5,833 nucleotides of DNA, taken from assembly GCA_016928125.1 (NCBI GenBank), contig JAFGLK010000539.1, positions 1 through 5,833 on the forward strand. Reading direction: 5' to 3'. The notes beneath the pieces are model-generated. The model was not told the origin of the DNA, made no database searches, and saw only the letters and a program-made list of their open reading frames with translations. This stretch comes from Anaerolineae bacterium. Its GTDB lineage: Bacteria; Chloroflexota; Anaerolineae; UBA1429. The position numbers and the translations under genes are program-made. This document shows positions 1-5,738 of the stretch, piece by piece (within the stretch, counting starts at the first letter, position 1; each line of letters begins with the position of its first letter).

Positions 1-996
1 CTAGCCCTCGGCGTCGAGCGCCTGCAGCAGGGCCTTGATGTAGCCCAGGCAAAAGGCGCGAGCCTTGTGTCCCGGCGGCGGATCGATCTCCGAGTGCGGC
101 ACATGGTCGGGCACCAGCACGCCCTCGTAGCCAGCCTCTTTGTACGCGCGCAGTGCCTGGACCATGTCGATGTCTCCCTCGTCGGGGAAGGTCTCCTCGA
201 ACTTGAGCCAGCCGCCGCGGATATTGCGGAAATGCACCCAGAAGATGCGCTTGCGCGACGCAAAGTAGCGGATCGCGTCATAGACCTGCTCTGGGGCGGT
301 GCACATCTCTGAGATCGTGCCTTGACAGAAATTGAGCCCATGATAGGGGCTATCGCTCAGGCTGACGAAGCGCTTCACCCCCTCGATGCTGCCCAACACC
401 CGCTCTATGCCGCGGTAGCCCTTGCCGGCCGGCATGCCCGGGTCGTGTTGATGGCAGCCCATCTTCACGCTGCACTTTTCCGCAAAGGGGATCACCCGCT
501 CCACGAAATACGCGATGCGCTCCCAAGCCTGTTCCGCTGTCACGGGGGCGTACGGCAGGGGCGGGTCGTCCTTGAGCTCCTCATAGTCGAAATGGCTATA
601 GGTCACGCCACCCCGGCCTGGGGTGCGATAGGGGGTGCGCACCACGGGCAAAATGGCCAGATTGTAGTTGAGCAACGGGATGCCCGCTTTGGCCGCGGCC
701 TCGATCGACTTGCAGACCTTTTCGATATCGCTATCTCGCTCCGGGGTTCCGAGCATGATATTGGGCCAGATCTGTCGCTCGATGCCCCCCGATGTGAGCG
801 GGAGGTGCATGGCGGCCAGCTTGAGGCCATAGGATTCGATGCGCTTGCGGAACGCGATCAGACGGTCGGCGTCCCAATAGCCGTTTTCCTTCTCTCCCAA
901 GCCCTCTCGCGGTGACGAGTCCACGTACTCGACGCCCATCTGCCGCAGGAAAATCATGTTCTCGTGTGAGAAGCCCATCTGTGAGCCGACGTGCAT
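1..996 (-). CDS. UxuA-like mannonate dehydratase (short form)
   Basis: Probable metal-dependent TIM-barrel dehydratase of the UxuA family, whose known reaction is D-mannonate to 2-keto-3-deoxy-D-gluconate. Visible motifs in the 331-residue product: GCHQHDPG (180-187), NFCQGTISEM (222-231), FWVHFRNIRG (252-261), F-x-E-x-x-x-x-E-G-D-I-D-M (266-278), PDHVP (296-300) and a C-terminal RAFCLGYIKALLQAL. His182, Cys224, His255 and Asp297 fall where, as I recall, characterised UxuA proteins bind Mn. The start at 996 is chosen because a perfect AGGAGG lies 8 bases upstream; the frame stays open to an ATG at 1065, but that would add 23 residues translated across a TATAAT promoter box. It is about 60 residues shorter than E. 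coli UxuA and begins 'MHVGSQMGFS' rather than with the usual N-terminus, so the substrate could be another sugar acid. No signal peptide is seen. The stop codon is the first three bases of the window, so the gene is complete. It is divergent from the lyase gene. Confidence 0.85.
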   Translation of the reverse strand: MHVGSQMGFSHENMIFLRQMGVEYVDSSPREGLGEKENGYWDADRLIAFRKRIESYGLKLAAMHLPLTSGGIERQIWPNIMLGTPERDSDIEKVCKSIEAAAKAGIPLLNYNLAILPVVRTPYRTPGRGGVTYSHFDYEELKDDPPLPYAPVTAEQAWERIAYFVERVIPFAEKCSVKMGCHQHDPGMPAGKGYRGIERVLGSIEGVKRFVSLSDSPYHGLNFCQGTISEMCTAPEQVYDAIRYFASRKRIFWVHFRNIRGGWLKFEETFPDEGDIDMVQALRAYKEAGYEGVLVPDHVPHSEIDPPPGHKARAFCLGYIKALLQALDAEG

Positions 997-1004
997 GTGT
1001 GCTG

Positions 1005-1010
1005 CCTCCT
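1005..1010 (-). promoter_or_regulatory. Ribosome binding site deciding the UxuA-like start
   Basis: Minus-strand AGGAGG (plus-strand CCTCCT), a full match to the 16S anti-Shine-Dalgarno core, with an 8-base spacer to the ATG at 996-994. It favours this ATG over the in-frame ATG at 1065. Confidence 0.85.
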
Positions 1011-1038
1011 GTGATGTGATCGATGGACAGTGGGCCGG

Positions 1039-1068
1039 ATTATAGTACAGGTACGTTGGCGGCACGAA
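1039..1068 (-). promoter_or_regulatory. Candidate sigma70-type promoter for the UxuA-like gene
   Basis: On the minus strand a perfect -10 hexamer TATAAT occupies 1044-1039. The best -35 at a reasonable distance (18 bases) is TTCGTG at 1068-1063, which matches TTGACA only at the first two positions, so the -35 is weak or an activator is used. Transcription would start near 1032 and leave a leader of roughly 35 bases that contains the AGGAGG site. A TATAAT in such GC-rich sequence at the correct distance from a start codon is unlikely to be chance, but no experiment supports it. Confidence 0.55.
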
Positions 1069-1111
1069 TACGCGCAGTGGCCCGCAATCGGTCCGTTCGA
1101 CGTGGCTGGCT

Positions 1112-1141
1112 TTGTGCGTGGATTCATCTTTGTGCTAGAAT
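1112..1141 (+). promoter_or_regulatory. Extended -10 promoter for the lyase-dehydrogenase unit
   Basis: TAGAAT at 1136-1141 matches the -10 consensus at 5 of 6 positions and is preceded by TGC at 1133-1135, which forms an extended -10 element. A -35-like TTGTGC at 1112-1117 (3 of 6 matches) lies 18 bases upstream. Transcription would start near 1148 and give a leader of about 48 bases before the ATG at 1196. It faces away from the leftward promoter, with about 70 bases between the two -10 to -35 modules' outer edges and -10 boxes, so a shared regulator is possible. No clear operator palindrome was found between them. Confidence 0.6.
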
Positions 1142-1180
1142 GGCACTGTTTGGCAACTCGACAGACGTTTGACGAATCAG

Positions 1181-1187
1181 AGGAGGT
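1181..1187 (+). promoter_or_regulatory. Strong ribosome binding site of the DapA-family gene
   Basis: AGGAGGT (continuing to AGGAGGTG) complements the 16S tail, with an 8-base spacer to the ATG at 1196. It overrules the in-frame TTG at 1169, which lies upstream of this site. Confidence 0.85.
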
Positions 1188-1195
1188 GTTGGGCA

Positions 1196-2086
1196 ATGGC
1201 AAGGGAGATCAAAGGGATTGGCGTGCCCCTGATCACGCCTTTTCATGAGGATGAGACGGTCAATGAAGACGCCATGCGGGTGATGGTCAAGTATATGCTT
1301 GACAATGGCGTTCACGGTCTATTCCCCGCGGGCAGCACGGGCGAATCCTATGCGCTGAGTTTCGACGAGAAAAAGCGCATCACGGACATCGTGCTGGAGG
1401 AGAACGCAGGGCGCGCCTGGACGATGGTGGGCACCGGGACCATCACGACCCGAGAGAGCGTCAGGCAGACCAAGTGGGCCGAGTCGATGGGCGTCGACGC
1501 GGTGTCGGTGATCACGCCCTATTTCATCGGGCCCTCGGAGCAGGAGCTGGTTGATCACTATGTGGCCATCTGCGAATCGGTGAGCATGCCAGTCTATGCT
1601 TACAACAACCCGGGGCGCACTGGCGTGGCCCTGTCTCCGGCGGCCATCGGCGCCATCGCGACCCGCTGTTCGAATTTCAAGGGCGTCAAGGACTCGAGCG
1701 GCGACCTCACCAATGCCATGGCCTACATCGACAACACACCCCCCGATTTTGGCGTCTTTATGGGGCGCGATACGATCATCTACGCCGCCTTGCGCTGTGG
1801 TTGCGTGGGCGCGGTGGCGGCTACGGCCAATGTGGTGCCCGACCTGGTGGTCGGCATCTATGAAGCGTGGGCGGCCGGTGATGACGCCCTGGCTCTGGAG
1901 CGACAGCGCAAGCTCGCGCCGCTGCGTCACGCTTTCGGCCTGGTCACCTTTCCCGGCGTGATGAAGGATGCTCTCAATCTCATGAGCTATCCCGCCGGTG
2001 CCGCACTGCGCCCGATCACGCCCATCGCCGGCGCCAAGAAGGAGAGATTGGCCGGCATCCTGCGCGATATGGGCTATCTCAAGTAG
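1196..2086 (+). CDS. DapA-family class I lyase/aldolase (dihydrodipicolinate synthase-like)
   Basis: A 296-residue Schiff-base TIM barrel of normal length for the DapA/NAL family, which condenses or cleaves pyruvate with an aldehyde or dehydrates keto-deoxy acids in the cytoplasm. Motifs: GVPLITPF (9-16), AGSTGES (45-51), TPYF (107-110), YNNPGRTG (136-143) and GVKDSSGD (163-170). Lys165 is the predicted Schiff-base lysine and Tyr136 the general acid/base. Tyr109 and Arg141 correspond to Tyr107 and Arg138 of E. coli DapA, while Ser47-Thr48 replace its Thr-Thr pair. Because the family is promiscuous, these residues do not fix the substrate. A true lysine-pathway DapA is possible, but the neighbours (UxuA-like dehydratase, 2-hydroxyacid dehydrogenase) fit a 2-keto-3-deoxy-acid aldolase or dehydratase better (inference). 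It is the first gene of a likely two-gene unit with the dehydrogenase 13 bases downstream. The start is set by the AGGAGGT site. Confidence 0.9.
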   Translation: MAREIKGIGVPLITPFHEDETVNEDAMRVMVKYMLDNGVHGLFPAGSTGESYALSFDEKKRITDIVLEENAGRAWTMVGTGTITTRESVRQTKWAESMGVDAVSVITPYFIGPSEQELVDHYVAICESVSMPVYAYNNPGRTGVALSPAAIGAIATRCSNFKGVKDSSGDLTNAMAYIDNTPPDFGVFMGRDTIIYAALRCGCVGAVAATANVVPDLVVGIYEAWAAGDDALALERQRKLAPLRHAFGLVTFPGVMKDALNLMSYPAGAALRPITPIAGAKKERLAGILRDMGYLK

Positions 2087-2099
2087 GGAACTGAGGGAT

Positions 2100-3050
2100 A
2101 TGTTTCAAGTTCTGTTGTACGAGCCGATACGCCAGGAGGGACTGGACGTGCTGCTCTCGGCGGCTGAGGTTCACTTGGCCAGCGCCACCGATGAGGACAC
2201 GATCATCCGCGAGATCCGAGAGATCGACGGCGTAGTGATCCGTGCCCAAGGGCGCATGTCGCGGCGCATCCTGGAGAACGCGCCCCGCCTCAAGATTGTC
2301 GGGCGCCATGGGGTGGGCGTCGACAATGTGGATATCGAGGCCTGCACCGAGCATGGGGTGCAGGTGGTCAACACGCCCCTGGCCACGGTCGAAGGCGTGG
2401 CGGAGCACACGTTGGGCCTGATGCTGGCGGCCTCCAAACGCATGGCCTATGCTGATCGGCGCATCCGCGAGGGAGGGTGGCAGATCCGCTACACGGCCAT
2501 CGGCAATGAGTTGCTTGGCAAGACGGTGGGTATCGTCGGCTTTGGACGCATCGGGCGTCGCGTGGCCGAGGTGTGTCATCGTGCCTTCAACATGCGCATC
2601 ATCTACTCTGATGTGGTCTCAGCCCCCGAGCAGGAACGTGATCTGGGCGCGCGTCGCGTCGAGCTCGATGAGCTGCTCCAGACCGCTGACTATGTGACCG
2701 TGCACGTTCCGTTGATGCCCTCGACGCAAGGGATGTTTGGCGGGCGCGAGTTCGATCTGATGCGCTCGGACGCCTACTTTTTCAACTGCTCGCGGGGACC
2801 AGTAGTGGACGAGGCGGCCCTCTACGAGGCCTTGGCCCAGGGCAAGATCGCTGGCGCAGGCATCGACGTATTCGAGCAAGAGCCGACCCCCGAGGACAAT
2901 CCGCTTTTCGAGCTGGAGAATGTGGTGTTGACGCCCCATATGGCCACCGCCACGGTCGAGGCGATGATCCAGATGTCTTTGGTGACCGAGGACATCATCG
3001 CCTACCTACAGGGCAAGCCAATCAAGTTCCCGGTCAACAAGCTTTCCTAA
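2100..3050 (+). CDS. NAD-dependent D-2-hydroxyacid dehydrogenase (phosphoglycerate dehydrogenase-like, no ACT domain)
   Basis: A 316-residue cytoplasmic oxidoreductase interconverting a 2-hydroxyacid and a 2-ketoacid. The order is typical: N-terminal substrate-domain half; GRHGVGVDNVD (68-78); NTPLATVEGVAEHTLGLML (91-109); the Rossmann glycine motif GFGRIG (147-152); Asp171 at the end of the next strand, which favours NAD over NADP; NCSRGPVVDE (229-238) with catalytic Arg232; DVFEQEP (256-262) with Glu261; and TPHMA (278-282) with His280. It is closest in look to SerA-type phosphoglycerate dehydrogenases but ends after the catalytic core, so it lacks the C-terminal ACT/ASB domains used for serine feedback. 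Substrate unknown; D-3-phosphoglycerate, hydroxypyruvate and sugar-derived hydroxyacids are all possible. The ATG at 2100 is chosen because the protein then begins with the first core strand (MFQVLLYEP); longer in-frame starts run inside the lyase gene. The ribosome site is modest: AGGGA at 2085-2089 or GAGGG at 2093-2097. Confidence 0.9.
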   Translation: MFQVLLYEPIRQEGLDVLLSAAEVHLASATDEDTIIREIREIDGVVIRAQGRMSRRILENAPRLKIVGRHGVGVDNVDIEACTEHGVQVVNTPLATVEGVAEHTLGLMLAASKRMAYADRRIREGGWQIRYTAIGNELLGKTVGIVGFGRIGRRVAEVCHRAFNMRIIYSDVVSAPEQERDLGARRVELDELLQTADYVTVHVPLMPSTQGMFGGREFDLMRSDAYFFNCSRGPVVDEAALYEALAQGKIAGAGIDVFEQEPTPEDNPLFELENVVLTPHMATATVEAMIQMSLVTEDIIAYLQGKPIKFPVNKLS

Positions 3051-3079
3051 TCGCCGCTTGTAGAGGCTGCTCAGAAGAT

Positions 3080-3108
3080 CAGGGCATGGCGCACTGCGCC
3101 ATGCCCTG
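3080..3108. terminator. Perfect 13-bp hairpin, probable transcription terminator
   Basis: CAGGGCATGGCGC at 3080-3092, loop ACT, then its exact reverse complement at 3096-3108. It sits 30 bases past the dehydrogenase stop, where a terminator is expected. No T-run follows on the plus strand (TGACTTGGG) and none precedes it for the other direction, so it is not a textbook intrinsic terminator. It may be a U-less terminator, an RNA-stabilising 3' stem, or a palindromic protein site. The hairpin is certain; its role is inferred. Confidence 0.55.
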
Positions 3109-3169
3109 TGACTTGGGTGCGGGAGGCGGTTGACCATCTTCCCTCGAGGATGGCTCTGTGTGTCTGGCC

Positions 3170-3198
3170 TTGCTCCAGTTCGCGAAATCGGGTAACGT
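3170..3198 (+). promoter_or_regulatory. Weak candidate promoter of the dipeptidase-sulfatase-like unit
   Basis: In the 241-base gap, TTGCTC (3170-3175) and TAACGT (3193-3198) are separated by 17 bases, each matching the sigma70 consensus at 3 of 6 positions. The gap after a probable terminator should contain a promoter, but this one is poor. A TTGACC at 3130-3135 is a better -35, yet it has no recognisable -10 at 16-18 bases. Confidence 0.2.
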
Positions 3199-3280
3199 GG
3201 GCGCATGTCGAGCCGTACGGCTGGGCGCACCCAGCTTCGTCCGCGCTCAGAGTGCTCGGAAAGACTCATCGGCCGCGAAA

Positions 3281-3285
3281 AGGAG
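3281..3285 (+). promoter_or_regulatory. Ribosome binding site deciding the dipeptidase start
   Basis: AGGAG within AAAAGGAG, 6 bases before the ATG at 3292. It supports this start over the in-frame ATG at 3205, which would add 29 residues rich in Arg and Ser that do not resemble the family. Confidence 0.8.
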
Positions 3286-3291
3286 CACCTT

Positions 3292-4368
3292 ATGCTGATC
3301 ATCGATGCGCATCTTGACCTATCTATGAACGCGCTCAACTGGGACCGTAACCTCGATCTGGATGTGTACGAGATTCGTCGCCACGAGGCAGGCATGGCCC
3401 AGAAGGGGCGCGCGCGTGGTACGGTATCGTTGCCCGAACTGCGCAAGGCCGAGGTGGGTGTCTGTGTGGCCACCGTCATCGACCGGACCGCGCGCGCCAA
3501 CAGCCCCGCCAGCGGGTCAGCCTCTCAAGAGATCTCTTACGCCAAGGCTCAGGGCCAACTCGCGTACTATCGCGTGCTGCAGGTCGAGGGCAAGATCAAG
3601 CTAATCACCGATCTGGAAGGGCTCGAGACCTCGCTGGCGGGCTGGCAGGGAGGGGCAGCGGAAGACGAGCCCTTGGGCTTTATCCTGGGTATGGAGGGCG
3701 CCGATCCCATCGTGTGGCCTGAGCAAGTGGCGAACTGGTGGCAGGATGGTCTGCGCGTCGTCGGCCCGGCGCACTATGGCGTGAGCGCCTATGCTCATGG
3801 CACGGGCACGGTCGGCGGATTGACCGACTGGGGCCGAGCCCTGCTCAAAGGCATGGATGAGCTGGGCATGATCCTCGATCTCAGCCACCTCTCCGAGCCG
3901 GCCTTTTGGGAGGCGCTAGAACTCTTCCAGGGACCGGTGCTCGCCAGCCACAACAACTGCCGCGCGCTGGTCCCGGGCGATCGCCAGTTCTCCGACGAGC
4001 AACTGCAAGCGATCTTCCAGCGCAATGGGGTTATCGGGATTGCCTTGGATGCCTGGATGCTCTATCCGGGCTGGGTCAGCGGCGAGACCACGCCCGAGGT
4101 GGTGGGTATGGAGGCGGTGGCCGACCAGATAGACCACATCTGCCGATTGGCGGGCAACACGCGCCATGTGGGTGTGGGAAGCGACCTGGATGGCGGCTAT
4201 GGCACCGAGCAGACGCCCCGCGATCTGGATACGATCGCCGATCTGCAAAAGATCCCCCACATGCTCTCCAGGCGAGGCTATGCCCAGAGCGATCTCGAGG
4301 CGATCATGCACGGCAACTGGGCGCGGTTTTTCCGCGTCGCCTTGAGTGAATCGGGGAGCCGGGGATGA
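3292..4368 (+). CDS. Membrane dipeptidase family (peptidase M19) zinc hydrolase
   Basis: A 358-residue amidohydrolase-fold enzyme related to renal dipeptidase, whose known activity is hydrolysis of dipeptides, including some with a C-terminal D-residue, through two zinc ions. Motifs: DAHLD (5-9) giving the H-x-D pair His7/Asp9; GMEGAD (133-138) with bridging Glu135; LDLSHLSE (195-202) with His199; ASHNNCRAL (218-226) with His220; Arg231 a little downstream; GVGSDLDGG (294-302) with Asp298; and the terminal MHGNWARFF (339-347), typical of the family. All expected metal and substrate residues are present, so it should be active. The length is normal. There is no signal peptide or membrane segment despite the family name, so it is probably cytoplasmic. 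The stop overlaps the next start as ATGA, meaning it is co-translated with the sulfatase-fold enzyme. The dipeptide or amide substrate cannot be read from the sequence; members with other small amide substrates are possible. Confidence 0.9.
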   Translation: MLIIDAHLDLSMNALNWDRNLDLDVYEIRRHEAGMAQKGRARGTVSLPELRKAEVGVCVATVIDRTARANSPASGSASQEISYAKAQGQLAYYRVLQVEGKIKLITDLEGLETSLAGWQGGAAEDEPLGFILGMEGADPIVWPEQVANWWQDGLRVVGPAHYGVSAYAHGTGTVGGLTDWGRALLKGMDELGMILDLSHLSEPAFWEALELFQGPVLASHNNCRALVPGDRQFSDEQLQAIFQRNGVIGIALDAWMLYPGWVSGETTPEVVGMEAVADQIDHICRLAGNTRHVGVGSDLDGGYGTEQTPRDLDTIADLQKIPHMLSRRGYAQSDLEAIMHGNWARFFRVALSESGSRG

Positions 4369-5738
4369 ACCTCATCACAATCGTATCCGATACCCTGCGC
4401 TACGATTGCGTGGCGTTCCACGGGCGCGCACCCTACAACTGGGACATCCCACGGCCGCGCACACCCCATCTTGACCGTTTTGCCCAGGCGGCCACCGTCT
4501 TTGATCGCGCCTACACCGGCTCTTTCCCGACGATTCCCATGCGCACCGATATGTTCACAGGCAGGTTGACCTTCCCGTTTCGCGGCTGGACGCCCCTCCC
4601 CGAGGACGAGACGATTCTGGCGGAGGAACTGGGCCAGGCCGGGTACGTTTCGATGCTCATCTGCGACACGCCGCATCTGGTGCGCGATGGCCACCGCTTT
4701 GATCGCGGCTTTTCCGCCTGGCACTGGAACCGGGGTCAGGAGGGTGACCGCGCCATCACCGACGACATCCGTGTGCACGAGACCTGCGACCCGGCCAAGC
4801 AACGTCTGCCCGAGCGCCATGCGCGCTGCCATCTCAAGTGGCGTACGGCCCACTGGCAGTCGGAGGCGGACACCTTTGTGGCCAAAACCGTGCAAGATGC
4901 GTGTCGCTGGCTGGAGCGCAACCATACCCATGAGAAGTTCTATCTGCACATCGATGCCTTTGATCCCCACGAGCCGTGGGACCCGCCCCAGCACTATCGC
5001 GATCTCTACGATCCAGGCTATCGCGGCCAGGTCGTCGATCACCCGCGCTACGACTATCAGGGCTATCTGACGCCCGAGGAATTGCGTCACTGTCGGGCGC
5101 TCTACGCCGGCGAGGTCACGCTGGTGGATACCTGGATGGGGCGGCTCTTTGAGACCATTGAGCATCTAGGGCTGTATGACAACACGGCCGTGTTCTTTAT
5201 GTCGGATCACGGACACTATATCGGCGATCACGGGCGCGTAGGCAAGAGCGGCGATGGGCCCGATGGCCCGTGGCCGTTCTATGAGGAGATCCATCACATG
5301 GTCATGCTGGCCAGGGTGCCGGGCGGCCAGGTGAGACGCGAACCGTTTCTGACCCAGCCTGTGGACATCATGCCCACCCTGCTCGATCTGGCAGGGCTAC
5401 CCGTGCCTGCGGGGCTGGACGGTATCTCGCTCAAGCCCTTGCTCTACGGGCAACCCCTAGCTCAACGTGAGATCGTGGTGACCTCGCCTGGGCTCACGGA
5501 TGACCCGGCGCAACCGGTCTGTTCTGCGATCAGCGATGGCATCTGGAGTCTGCAGTACCGCGGCCCAGACTATCCGGCCGAACTGCACAACTTGGCCGAT
5601 GATCCTGCGCAGCAGCGCAACCTGTATGCCAAGCATCGCGCAGAGGCACGGCGTCTGCATGGCGCATATATCGAACTGCTGCGAGGGGTAGGGACGCCAG
5701 AGGCCAAGTTGGGCCTGCGCACGCGCCTTCCTGACTGA
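4365..5738 (+). CDS. Sulfatase-fold hydrolase with threonine in place of the formylglycine residue
   Basis: A 457-residue member of the alkaline phosphatase/sulfatase superfamily. Seen: an N-terminal metal strand IVSDTLRYD (6-14) with Asp9; TPHLDRFA (33-40); the active-site segment S53-F-P-T-I-P-M-R-T-D-M-F-T-G-R67; DPHEPWDPP (200-208) with His202; FFMSDHGHYIGDHG (277-290) with metal-binding Asp281-His282; VGKS (292-295); and a C-terminal subdomain with VDIMPTLLDLAGLP (333-346) and ELHNLADDP (406-414). Counting back from T-G-R, the C/S-x-P-x-R position is Thr56-Ile-Pro-Met-Arg60. Neither formylglycine-generating enzyme nor anSME is known to modify Thr, so ordinary sulfatase activity is unlikely. 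Thr nucleophiles do occur in the superfamily (nucleotide pyrophosphatases, phosphonoacetate hydrolase, phosphoethanolamine transferases), so a phosphoester or phosphonate hydrolase is a reasonable guess. There is no signal peptide, so it should be cytoplasmic. The start overlaps the dipeptidase stop (ATGA), with GGAG 6 bases upstream. Databases probably label it simply 'sulfatase'. Confidence 0.85.
   Translation: MNLITIVSDTLRYDCVAFHGRAPYNWDIPRPRTPHLDRFAQAATVFDRAYTGSFPTIPMRTDMFTGRLTFPFRGWTPLPEDETILAEELGQAGYVSMLICDTPHLVRDGHRFDRGFSAWHWNRGQEGDRAITDDIRVHETCDPAKQRLPERHARCHLKWRTAHWQSEADTFVAKTVQDACRWLERNHTHEKFYLHIDAFDPHEPWDPPQHYRDLYDPGYRGQVVDHPRYDYQGYLTPEELRHCRALYAGEVTLVDTWMGRLFETIEHLGLYDNTAVFFMSDHGHYIGDHGRVGKSGDGPDGPWPFYEEIHHMVMLARVPGGQVRREPFLTQPVDIMPTLLDLAGLPVPAGLDGISLKPLLYGQPLAQREIVVTSPGLTDDPAQPVCSAISDGIWSLQYRGPDYPAELHNLADDPAQQRNLYAKHRAEARRLHGAYIELLRGVGTPEAKLGLRTRLPD

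Noticed and set aside
322..915. Plus-strand open frame of 197 codons opposite the UxuA-like gene
   Set aside because: Its translation is low-complexity (Ala/Arg/His/Leu) and it sits opposite conserved UxuA motifs; no ribosome site.
1045..1056. GTAC-AG-GTAC next to the leftward -10 box as a possible operator
   Set aside because: Two adjacent 4-base palindromes are too short to support an operator call.
1148..1175. Imperfect direct repeat GTTTGGCAA / GTTTGACGA, 19 bases apart, in the lyase leader
   Set aside because: Only 7 of 9 positions match and there are no further copies; chance similarity cannot be excluded and no operator family is recognised.
1319..1930. Minus-strand open frame of 203 codons opposite the lyase
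   Set aside because: It is His/Arg-rich and without domain signals, opposite a gene with full DapA-family motifs; a shadow frame.
3006..3500. Minus-strand open frame spanning the gap between dehydrogenase and dipeptidase
   Set aside because: It is Arg/Ser-rich with no motif, overlaps the conserved start of the dipeptidase gene and has no convincing ribosome site.
4530..4532. Thr56 codon (ACG) as a sequencing error for Ser (TCG)
   Set aside because: A single-base error is possible, but the surrounding S-F-P-T-x-P-x-R pattern and the missing Lys element fit a consistent non-formylglycine subfamily rather than an isolated error.
4278..5165. Long minus-strand open frame (295 codons) opposite the sulfatase-like gene
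   Set aside because: It lies wholly opposite strongly recognisable coding sequence, its protein shows no known motif, and no ribosome site is evident. It reflects GC-rich codon structure.
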